DNA of 64,000 bases from Heligmosomoides polygyrus polygyrus. Lineage: Eukaryota; Nematoda; Chromadorea; Rhabditida; Heligmosomidae. Made by a program: the position numbers and the translations under genes. Positions 12,201 through 24,174 of the stretch are shown here, piece after piece. The stretch is from contig OX377204.1 of NCBI GenBank assembly GCA_947396885.1, positions 91,770,728 through 91,834,727 on the forward strand, read 5' to 3'. The notes beneath the pieces are model-generated. The model had not been told where the DNA came from. It worked only from the letters and a program-made list of their open reading frames with translations, and ran no database searches. Each line of letters begins with the position of its first letter. The first letter of the stretch is position 1.

Positions 12201-15200
12201 AGAAGTAGAATGCGCTGGCGCATCCCAGAAGGGATTGAGTAACGTCGTCCTTTATCCTTTTAAATCACGGTCTTAGGCCGAGTTTATACTCTGATCGCCG
12301 AGCGGCGCGTAATTGTGAAAGCTAACAGTATCGATTATGCGGCACAGACGGTCGATATTGATAGCTTTCGTCACGCCGCGCCACACGACGGCTGCTCTAC
12401 ACCATTTTCACGCCAACTTGGACACTCTTTTATGCAAGTACGATGTTTTTGAAGTTAAACTGGTCAATAAGAACGTAACTCAAATCAATAAGAACGTCTT
12501 CCAGATTCAATTTCAATACTCTCCGAGAAGGTTTGAATAATTTCTTGTTCAATAACATTTTTAGAATGATTTCTTTGAAGTTTTAATTCACCCACCCAGC
12601 AAGTGAACACATTGTTTGAAAACTTCTCAAGGAGAAATAATGGTTCAAGGCTTGTTTTAAAGTGCAAGAAGGCAGCTATTTTTTAAGTGCCAAAAGAAGA
12701 TATTGCGCTATGCCGTCGTCCAAAAAGTCGAGATTTTTATGTGATTGATGGTAAAATTATGTTTGCATGGAGTTTCACATTTGTCAACGATACAACAAAA
12801 AACAATTGTAAGAAAACAGACGTATCCTCACTTTGTTACTTCATGTAAGCAACATCTATACTATCAATCAGACAAAAATCGCGCGAGCTTTTCGAATGTA
12901 TGGCGCAATCTTGTCATTTAATGCACTAAACGATTGCTACCCTCTTGCGCGTTGAGAAAAATTTCAGTTTATTATTTGTTCAAAAAATCAAAATTTTATA
13001 AAATTATTACGCGCGTTCGGGTAACTGAGCAAAAAATTTCAAAGTTAAAGAGAAAGAAGAAAGTTGAAGAAGAAGTAAAAAACCTTTTTTCAACAAAAAA
13101 ATTTAACCATTTTGAAGAGCCTGTAGTTCAACCTGTAGCGAGCTCATTTCGATATGGAAGGCGTTCACGTTGATTTCACAAGCATCAAGTCTAAGCGTCA
13201 AGTTTTTTTCTGTTTATTAATTTTCTTAATTTTTTTTTGTTGTTGTTTGTGTTTGTTTTCTATTGTAATCATTTTATCGCATTTATTTTACATTTTAAAT
13301 TTCTCTCATCCAAATTGACTACGTCTAAATGACGCATGCTCCTGCAATAAATAGAAGTAAAAATAATAATTGTAATAGTATTACTTATAATATAACTACC
13401 CTACAGGTGAATACATCGTTTGAAATTTTATAAAATTTTTATTTGTCAAGGAAAAGTAAAATTTTGTAACCCACGAGGGCATGCTCTTGCCTAGAACTGA
13501 AAATGATAATAATAATAAAAATACTACTAAAATTTATAACATAACCTGCCCTACCAAGTGAACAACTGTTTGGAATTTTATAGTTTTTTTTTAAAGGAAA
13601 ACTAAAATTCTAGGGCTTGTTTTAAAGCAGGAAGTCGATAATTTTTAATGCAGGAGGAAGAGATTGCGCCACGCACTTGTCTAGGGCTTCGCGATCTATA
13701 ATTGATTGATCGCAAAAATTCTGTTCGCGTGGAATTACACACTTCAGCGGTACATTAATACATGTAGGGTACACACGTATATCCATTTCGCTGTTTCAAC
13801 TGCGCAGAACTTACAACACTAGCAGTGAAATGGAAATTGCGAATAGCTAGGCGAATTCATGGCGCGATCTTTTCTCTTAGAAGGAAAGAGTTGTTTTTGT
13901 TGCACTCGAGAGCAGGCTTTAAACCATTATTTTTTCGCGAGCAGTGAAAATTTAATAGAATTTCCGACTGTGTGTCACTTAATGGGACAGGGGAGTTGAA
14001 ATTTTTGAAAAAAGTTATGCAAAATTTTCTTTGGACAAGAAGTCGTTTTGGAAAGACCCTGGTTCAATTTGAAAGACACCCCTTTTGATTTGAAAGTTGC
14101 CAGGTTTGATTTCAAAAACGCCGAGCCACAATTTGATTTGTAAAGATGTCCAGTTTCATTTGAAAGGTGTTAAATTTGGTTTGTTCAGCAAGGAATTTGA
14201 TTTGAAAAAGTATTTTTTATTGGAAAAGTGTAGAAATTTGACATGAAAATGACACAAACAATTTTATGTTCAATTTTGCATATTTATTGTATTTATTATT
14301 TAATATTTGTTTATTTATTGCTCAGAAAGGTGGGCATAACCTTGAACACAGCATCAACTAATTCTAAAACAGATTCAGTATTATATATCATATATTTATT
14401 ATATTTTTATTTATTTATTTGTAGTTTTATATTTTTTGTTCAATTCGGGCATGGAGATGTGCATTTTTTATTATTGTTGCATATTTCGGCGACTCGACTA
14501 TAAATCCTGGATTATTCTTTAAAATCTGCGAAAAGAACGACGCGGACTGAGCAGCACCCAATCCAGTAGGCGCGCGGCCGTTGTTTTGCAACGGCCATGT
14601 GGGCGCGATGCCCTCTGGGTGACCGGCTCACCTGCTGTTGACGTGGGACTGGCGGTCCGCTATAGTGCATGTCTAGAAGTGGGTAATTGCTCGGCATTCT
14701 GGGCGTGTTATTGCCAGAGCAGTGTGTTTTCACCGTCTTCGCGAGTCGCTCTTGCTATTGACGAAGAGGTTTCTAGCTGATTTCTGGTTTCTTAGGGGAT
14801 TATGCCGTGGGAGACTTCTCAATTCTCGCCCCTCCCCCACTGATCGGCTGAGTTTCAGGCTCGACGACGATGGCGTCCGTGAACATGAACTCGCTGATGG
14901 GCGTCGTGACGGTCCCAAATGCTCCACCGCCGAAGAATCCGAAGCTCTACAAGACGGAACTGTGCCGTTCGTGGATGGATCATGGTCGCTGTAACTACGG
15001 AGAGAGGTGAGCTGAGTGCCTCGAACGGGGGATTCCCCGCTTGGAATGTTCTGGAGAATTCGCTTTTCGTTCCAGATGTCAGTACGCCCACGGTGAACAA
15101 GAGAAACGTCCGATTCCCCGCCATCCAAAGTACAAAACCGAGGCATGCCAGTCGTATCATCAGTCCGGTTACTGCCCGTATGGCCCGCGATGTCATTTCA

Positions 15201-18200
15201 TTCACAGGTGTGTGGTGGTTTTGCTTGTTTATGACGGATTGACTTCGGAAAACGACCAGGTGCTGGGGAAGAGTTCATAGTTCATTTTGCTCTTGCAGTA
15301 AGATCGTTGAAAACATTCAGAAGTTTTAGGTTCGCCGGGGAAATATATGACTCCAGTCACATTTGTACTTTCCCGTTGTCATCCTTTGCAAAAATGAGTG
15401 AATTCAAGGCTTTCCAGAATAACGTCGGCATTAATCTAGTACATTATGCTTGGTTTATACTTCAGTCATCTAATGTCGCGACCGGCGCTATCGATCCTTC
15501 ACGCTATCTAATCGATATCAATGACTATCAGTGTAATTATTCTGTGTATTTCTCCCCGTTTATACTTCGACACCACGCGACGCGATGCCATTTAGTGGCC
15601 AAATTGATCGAACGACGCGACCGATCGATTTGGCCACTGTACATGCCATTGCGTTGATCGGCGTCCGAACTATGAACGAGGTCTGGAGGGAGTACATAGC
15701 GTCCTTCATTCGTACTCCAGAAGCCTCGCCACGCTCGTGTCGTCTTTCGCGAAAATTAGGGAACTCAAGATTTTAATCCAGTGTATTATGCTTGGTTTAT
15801 ACTTAAGTCGCCTCCTATCGCTACCGGCGATATCGATCCTCCGCGCTGCCAAATCGATATCGATGACTACGAATGACTGTTGTTATACTGTACCACTAGG
15901 CGACCCGAGTGTAAACGACACTAATAGTCGGACAGGTCTAGTGACTCGCTGTCGTCGTAGTGGTAATCCTTCCGATTACTGTAGGTGGAATCGGGTCCGA
16001 TATCCAGCGCTACTATTACACTGATGCGCGAACGAAACGAGCAAGGAGCTATAATTTATTAAGGCAAAAATCGGAAGGTTACAAATAAATCTAGAACAAG
16101 GAGCAAAGAGGAGACTAGAGGAGAGCTAAGCCAAGACTGAACCTAGTTGCTTAGATCTGGGGGCTTTTATCGACTCTCTTGGAGGCGTGTCTACCGTGTG
16201 CTCCTCGGACTCTCCGTCCGGTACGGTTTTACGGCTCTGGGGCCATTGCTGGCATATCCGCAGGAGCAGGTCGTAAACCTCCCCTGGATACATTCCGCCA
16301 CCCCATACTCTTAACGAACACTTGCAGAATACACCGGTCCCGGTATATTCCACATGGGGGCCCTCAGAGAAACAAGCGCTTCCACTGCGCTAAAAAAATC
16401 ATCTTGAGCAACGACCTCCGTCGCTCGCATCTCAATGAGCGGTTCCGCTCACTCTTTGGTGGGAAAACACAAGAGCACTGCAGTTCGTCTGCCCACCGCA
16501 GGCTGAACCCTCTACACAGTTTCAGCAACGACCTCCGTCGCTTTTAGAGGAGCGGGTCCGCTCGCACTTTCCAAAGGAAAGTTTAAAAGACTGGCCTCTA
16601 TAATGCACGAGTCTACTGCAGTTCGCCTGCATTGCTTTCTGAGCAGTTAATCGACGACATCCGTCGCTTTTTAGGGAGCGGCTCCGCTCACGCTTTCCGA
16701 AAAAAAAAATGCAACTCAGTGGTCTCTGAGGCACCAGCGTCATCTACTAACCGTAGATCAAACTTGCACTGGTCATAAGTTGGTATGGTTCCATACCAGC
16801 TTAAAATCATCTATCCGACGACATTTAACTTCTCCTTCCCCAGTCATCATACAGGGTAATGGTGCCTATAAGGCCATCCAAAAAGGGATTGAAAAAAAAC
16901 ATGATAATATTACAATGTAACGTTCGTGCGTATATCAAGCACTTGCGTTTTAGGCACAGCAGCGAAAATAAGGGCAACAATTAGAAGGATGGAGGGAAAC
17001 TGGACAGCATTAGAAGGCTCCTCATTGTTTCGTCGCTAGCGCCTTCATTTTGTCGCCGCATCCCTTCCATCGTACTGGCATGTCCCCAGCAGGCCTGATC
17101 AGCATCCTCGTATGGTCGCAGCGTAAGACTAGAATTGTAGAAACAAATTACACTGACATTTTTCATCGTACAAGAACCCATTCTGTTCTTCCTCCGGCAC
17201 TTTCGGCGCCTAATTTTTTTTATTTCTGGGTCCTTACCACTACCATTCCAAGCTGGTAAGAAGCTATTCTTCCGTTCTTTCGCATAGCCAAACCTCTTCC
17301 GATCTTGGTGATACTCGCTTCCGCCGCATGGCTTGCCTGCAGCACATCGCTGCTTCCTTCGAAAGCGTTCCTTACCTCGAACACTCTTGCACCAGCCTTC
17401 AAGTTGAGCGATAGCAGAAATTCCGTCTGCAGTGCTCGATGTGCGGCTGTCGCCTGCAACATTCACCCCATCCCGGGTGTTACGACTTTTCTCCACATCT
17501 CGAACCTTATTTGGACATTTTGACGCTATGTGCCCAAAATGTCCACAGCAGTAGCATTTAGGTGAGGTTTTAGCCGAATACTGACCACCCAACTGGTGCG
17601 GAATTTCGGTTACCCTCTCGAGATGGGATTCTCCTGTATCGATCGCGCTCCGATCAATACCTTTTTCTGAAGAATTGTGACCATCATTCATTTTTTCAAA
17701 GCCTACCTGTACCTTTTCCAGTCGCACCGCTACTCGCTTAACCTCTTCATACACTTGGCCCTCTTCCGCATCCAGCGCGGCCCTCATATAATAGGAACTC
17801 TGCCAGTGCTGAAGGCAAGAGTACAACTTGGAACCTCTAATGAAATCCCACTCCATACTGGGATGGATCCTTTTAGAAAGGTCTTCCATGCGGCAGCAAA
17901 AATCTACAAGGGACTCATCTTCTTCCTTGCATAGGTTTTCCCAAGCCTTAATATTGCTAAAGCGCTCACACGGGTTTTGGCGAGCCATTTTTAGCGCTCC
18001 TACTACATCAAAATATGTTCCTTCGCGAATATTTTGCGGCAAACCCTTGAAAATTGAAAGCGCAGTTCCTGCAAGGTGGTTCACCAATATATCGCGTCTA
18101 TCTGGGTCCGACCACACCGTGGTAGGAAACTTCACTTCTAGCCCTCTCAAAAAGGCGCTTAGCGAATTTTTGCCATCATATTTTGGGACACTGGCTATAC

Positions 18201-21200
18201 TCTGAGCCTTAAAAACCTCCCGAAATATGGCTAACATATCGCCTACTTGATCCGTAGCGATATGCTCTATGCTCCTTTCCGAGCAGGTCACTGACTCACT
18301 AGTCACTGGTCCTTGAAAGGAACCCAGCGAGGACAAACGCGAAGAGGCGCGAGACTTCCCCATAAGCTCGCAACTTGCCCCAGCGTTCATGGGTTGGGAT
18401 GTGATCCGTCCCTCAACAGAACCTCTTACTCGACTGCTTACCTGCGAAGTATATTGGCTGCGGATCGCACGCCATTCTTTTGTTCTGCACCCCGCCTCAA
18501 CTGCACCAACTTGTACCCGGCTGGCTCCAGCCTTTGAGTGCAGTGTTTCAGCTGGCACGCTCTTAACCTTTTCTTGTAACAGTCTCAACTGATTGCTATG
18601 GCGCTCCGCCATTTTGTCTTTTTCCGACAACTCATGCTCAAGATGTGACTCCACATTTACTATGTGATTCTGCAATTCCAGAACTTCATCACACTTAGCA
18701 ATTACTGTTTCTTTAACTTGGTCTATTTCGCATCCCAAAATCAATGCCAGCTCGCACAATGCTTGGCTATGCGCACTTACCGTCGGCAAGAAGTCGCGCA
18801 GATCATCGGGAGTCATCCCAACTTCATTAAAAAATGAGATCTCCAAAGCATGTGTCTCCACTCCTAAGCGCTTAGCCACTTTTCCTACTGTGTTTTCTAC
18901 AGTACCTTTAACGGCTTCCAAAATCTTTGCTCGCTTTGAGCGAGCCAAATTTCTGATTTGGTCATCTAGCGCATTACCCAACCGTTTTAGGATATTCCCG
19001 AATGAAACATTCAAATCCTCTGACTGACAGCTCACTCCAAGCTGGAACCAGTCCTCCGGCGGTTGTGGAGCATTCTCGCCTACAAAATCCATGACGACTT
19101 CGTCTGTGGATCCCGCGGAACTATAGCTGGACATTTTCAACAGACCTTGAAACCGAAACTTGGATCCAAGTTACCGGCGTGGCCCCCAAGTCGGACAGGT
19201 CTAGTGACTCGCTGTCGTCGTAGTGGTAATCCTTCCGATTACTGTAGGTGGAAACGGGTCCGATATCCAGCCTACTATGGTTCCGATGCCGGAGCAACGA
19301 GCACGAAGAACAATTTATTACGGTAAAAATAAGAATGATACTATTAAGACAAGGACAAGGAGCAAAAAGGAGACTAGAGGAGAGCTAAGCCAAGACTGAA
19401 CCTAGTTGCTTAGATCTGGGGGCTTTTATCGACTCTCTTGGAGGCGTGTCTACCGTGTGCTCCTCGGACTCTCCGTCCGGTACGGTTTTACGGCTCTGGG
19501 GCCATTGCTGGCATATCCGCAGGAGCAGGTCGTAAACCTCCCCTGGATACATTCCGCCACCCCATACTCTTAACGAACACTTGCAGAATACACCGGTCCC
19601 GGTATATTCCACATAATTACTCTACAATTATAGTTTGGAGGGAGGACATATTGTAGACATAGCGTCTTTCGTTCAAACTGCAGAAGACACGAGACGCTTG
19701 TGTCATCTTTCGCGAAAATTAGGGAACTCAGAATTGTTCGGAATAAGATGGGCATTAATCCAATATATTATGCCTGGTTTATACTTAAGTCGCTTCTTAT
19801 CGCGGTCAGCGGCATCGATCCTCGGCGCTGTCTATATCGATGACTATTACCGCCGTTGTGCTGTACCGCGGGCGACTTGGGTGTAAACGACGTTACGTTT
19901 TTTTCCGATGTTCGATTGAATACGTGATGTAGTCCAATGTGGGGTGGAAGCATAATAAGAGTATAGCTGTCGTTAGATATTCTGCTGTAGAGAAATTACC
20001 TCTAGTGAAAATAACGCTTGTTGACTGTGTCTCGCAGGCTCAAATTTCGCCAGGCTCTATAGGGTCTACCCGGCGCAAACAGCATTGTTGCTTCTCCTCT
20101 CCATCAGGCGCACTGGAGGTGGTTACCTGATACCGATGTTGTCACTGCCGTAGTCGATTTCATGACGATATATTCCCACGGAATATTTTAGGGATTGTCG
20201 AGGCGAAATTTTCATTTAATTCCTGTTCCTGTCTCCGGTGGTGTCACAGAGTGGTCACGTATGTTTCGCTAGGAGCAATTTCTGCCCAACAGAGTAAAAA
20301 ATGCTCTAATAACGATTTAATTCAGTTTAATTCAGTTTCTTTAAGCTTCAAGTGGCGGGTATCGAGGTATAAGCTCTCACAATGTTGTTTTGCTGCGATC
20401 AAAACTTTAGCGCCGGGCGGGACTCGAACCCGCACCTCCTGCTGACTGGCCGGGAAGACCAGCCGGGAGTCGAACCCGCACCTCGCCATTGAAGCACCGT
20501 CGACGTTTGATAGGAGTCGACATCGGCACCTCATGTGATCCGATCCATCAGCACTCATCCGTGTATCATCGGGATCGGATCCACTCATATCAGCATAGAA
20601 CCTGCTAAGCTGAAGGTCTTCGTAGAAACGATTCAATTCTTTTTCTTGAAGTCTCAAGTGGGTAGTAGGGTGCTTGTTAGTGTCGTTATGAGAGGCTACA
20701 ACCTCACTACCAGCCATTTGAGGTTTAAAGAAAAGGAATTGAGTCGTTTATATCAAGACGCTCTGCTTAACGGCTTCCATGCTGATACCAGTGGCCCGCT
20801 CATTCCGACGATTTACGGATGAGTGCTGGTGGGTTCTCCGAGGTGTGGATGTTGCTTCCAATCAAAAAGCGCCGGTGGTTTGATGGCGTAGGGCCTTCCC
20901 GACCAGTCAGCACGAGGTGCGGGTTCGATTCCCGTCCGGCGCTAAAGTGATCTAACCAGTTCCTATAGCTCTTTCTTGTTACAGGATAAGACAAAAGGCA
21001 GACTCTGATGAAGGCGAATAGTCGAAACATCCGAGTAAAGCATTAACGTCTTGGATCTGGCTATATACAAACCACTATAACGAGTTCTAGTCACCGTTCA
21101 CCATGCCAAGAGTCAAGGACACTAGAACCTGCTCAATGCTTCGATCTATTGGACTAGTTCATCTACATATGCCGCCGATAATCGGTAAAGCTAAGCCCTG

Positions 21201-24127
21201 TCTACCTGATTTGTGGTGTGAAAACTCTAAAAAGGGGTTTCCAAGTACTTGAAGAAGACTTGCAAACGCCTCAAGGTGCTTACTCGGAGATATTGCAGAA
21301 GTTTTGGAAGTCTTGTGGAGTTCTTCGACATCAGAACCGATTTCAGGTAGTTGTGGCAAGCTAGCAATAGGGTAAAGAGCTGTGTTAATGGTCCTGGTCA
21401 ATTCTTTCATCCTCTAATTGTCAGCCGAGAAGGAGTTTTGTCCGCATATATCAAAATTGCGACTGAGTGTCGTCTTTAGTTGAAAAAAGTGAGGGTGCCC
21501 ACTAAATTTTGGTGAGTCCCCACGTAATCTATACGAATCGATTGGTCGACGTTAGGTGGCGGAGTTTATACGGCGTTATGAATGTCATCAATATCGATCG
21601 TCAGCGCTGTCCAATCGATACGGGTAGACTTCGTAAAGCCTGTTCATACTTCGCGATGGAAGCGATTGATCGGTCAGGCAAATCATACGTATCGATTTTT
21701 GCTGAGCGATCCCTTGGCAAGAATCGATGCGTTTGTATTGCTTGACCGCCGAATCGCTTCAGTCGCGAAGTATGTACAGGCCCTGTACAGGCAATCACAG
21801 GCTCTCCAAGTGCTTAGAATATTTTTCTTTCAAGGAAAATTTGGAATAACTTTGTTTTAAATTTTTTAGTCCACCTCCCCGATTGAGTGTAGTAGCTTTA
21901 TAAACATCGTTTTTTGAAAGAAATGGTGAATTAAATGTTGAATTGCAAGAAACTCACTGTGCACTGCCGCATGTCGCCCGCAAAGTATGAACGGTACTGA
22001 ATTCATCGAGATTATGACATTGGTTTCAGCGAGACGGATCTTCTCGCGAATCTGCCGAATGCACCGACGTCGTGTTCACCTTCGATGCGCTCGAATCACA
22101 ACACGTACGCTCCACTGACTGCATGCTCTCAGCAGCAGCAGCTGTCGTCGCCGTCGTTTGGAGCGCAACTGAATCAAACGCTGGCTGGAGGACAAACGAA
22201 TGCTATGTGTAGGACTTTCACCTTCGCTCTCCTTTTTCTGCGCCGCTTTGGTTGGATTTATCGCCTTCTCCGATCACCCCTATCGTCCTCTGACTCGCTT
22301 TTCTTGTCTTTCGATCACGGTCGCCATATTTCTGCAGGTCGCACAGTTTTTCTTGCCTTCTATCCTCGCTTCGTTCTGCTTCTCATGCACTCACCCTCGC
22401 ATTCCTTCGCTTTCTTGCTCTGTTTCTCTCGTCACGATTTGTTCCTTCGTCCCTTTTTCGCTTTTCTCATTATCTGCCGTCCTGATAATACACCATTTTC
22501 ACGTTGAATAGGACACTTTTGAAATCAAACTGGACTCTTTTCAAATTAAATTGGACACTTTCCAAGTCAATTTGGACACTTCCAATCAAACTGGACACTA
22601 TTTTAACCCATTGATGACCGCGCGGCCCAATTTCGGCCCGCAGTTTTTCTGTCGCGTGGGACCGCGCGGCCCAATTTTAGCCCACGGTTAAAAAAATGTT
22701 CGCTGCGACGCACTTCCTCGATTTTTCATAGTTTACTGGTTTTCATTAGATTCGTTGGATCCTACCAATGCTACCTGCACAGTGGTCCGAGAATCATTTA
22801 CTTCTAACGAAAGCTTTGATAAAAAAAAATCAGCACTACACACCATTCAAACCTCAAATAAATAGATACTACTCACGAGCAGCTACGTATATCTTACAAA
22901 AATGGTCATGGTTAAGACATCTAGTCAAATTTCTTGCGAAAAACTTGAACCCAATTTAGAAAAAATATTTCAAACACTTGCTACATCGTGTGGTCACCTT
23001 ATTTGCACGATTCGTGACGAACGTGCGCCCTTTTCTGTGCTGACCTTTTTATAGCAGCAAATACATCTCCTACGTTTTGCTTCGAACCTGTTCCGGCCTT
23101 TTCCAATATGTGGCTCACCCATTGGAGAGGTAGCTTCATTTGGAATACCGTGAAGTAGTGAGTGCCCAAGATTCGAGCCTCAAGGCGGTCCCAGCCGCGG
23201 TCCCACGCGCCAGACACGCGATTTGCCGCGCGGTCGTCAATGGGTTAAGCTAGCCTAAGACTTCTGAAAACAAAGCGAACTCTTCTAAATTGAAATGAGC
23301 TTCTTCGACGTTAAACAGAGACTCTCTAAGAAGGTTAGCATAATATTTTGTTCAGTGGAAATTTGGCATAACTTCCTTTGAAGTTTTGAGTCACCTACCC
23401 AATAAGTGAACACATTGTATGAAATTTTGTAAAATTTTTATTTTTTTTTGGAGAAAATTGTGGTTAGAGTTTGTTTTAAAGAACAGAAAGCCGGAAATTT
23501 GGGGAAAAAACGCCATACCCTCGTTCAAGACGACGCGTTTTTTATTCGACTGATAGCAGAAATCATCAATCAAATAAAAATCGCGACAAGCTTTTCGAGT
23601 GCATGGCGCGATCTTATCTTTTATTGCTGTATATTTTTGCTGCGTTGATGTGCTTTTATTTATTTATTTATTTGTTGCTGAACCTAAAGTGCGCCATAGA
23701 AATCAACCAAACAAGGAAAACACACTGTAACTAAATAAATATTGTAGAAATGAATAAATATTAATAGTAAATATAGCTTTTAGCCAAATCTCAATATATT
23801 TTTCCTCTAAAAATGAAAATTTAAAAAAAAATTATTACACTTATTGGGTGGGGCAGGTGATCTAACCATTAAAAAAAGGGTTATACCGAATTTTCCTTGA
23901 CCAAAAAATTACTTTAACCATTCTTATTGAGGTTATAGTTTAACCTCCCTGATGTTCGTTTCGATTTGGAAGAGTTCGCTTTGATTTGAAGTCTTATGCT
24001 GGCTTACTCTCTCTTTCTAAGGGTGTCCAATTTGATTTGAAAATGCTACATAACCCTCTAATTTTACACTAACGTTACAGCTTCTCTGAGGCTAAGTGCC
24101 TGTCCAGTCTCTCTCTCTCTCTCTCTT

Positions 24128-24174
<47 letters not shown>

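Larger units (their letters stand above)
15926..19613 (-). mobile_element. Gag-only LTR retrotransposon with TAAT target-site duplication
   Basis: Two direct LTRs of 429 and 425 bp flank 2.8 kb that contains one large gag frame and no protease, reverse transcriptase or integrase. TAAT occurs directly outside both LTRs, as expected for a 4-bp target duplication. On the coding strand the LTRs begin TGTGGAATATACC, and TGGGGGCC follows the 5' LTR directly, consistent with a tRNA primer-binding site. The element lies in the long intron between exons 4 and 5 of the tandem CCCH gene, antisense to it. It resembles the non-autonomous gag-bearing class described in plants (TR-GAG). Gag type and TSD length suggest Ty3/gypsy affinity. 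Confidence 0.85.

Noticed and set aside
16126..16353. Frames of about 75 residues in both LTRs, on both strands
   Set aside because: They are identical in the two LTRs because the DNA is repeated; no start context or domain supports translation.
20868..20944. Possible tRNA gene
   Set aside because: The acceptor stem and T-arm fit, but the D and anticodon arms do not fold normally, and repeats of the same unit with a common tail occur elsewhere.
21159..21410. Minus-strand frame of 83 residues (MKELTRTINTALYPIAS...) in a CCCH intron
   Set aside because: The composition is protein-like, but there is no family motif, no splice context and no neighbouring domain; it may be a decayed retroelement piece.
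22085..22511. Plus-strand frame of 140 residues running out of CCCH exon 5
   Set aside because: It uses a different frame from the exon and runs into T-rich intron sequence; the exon phase and GTAGGA donor explain the region.
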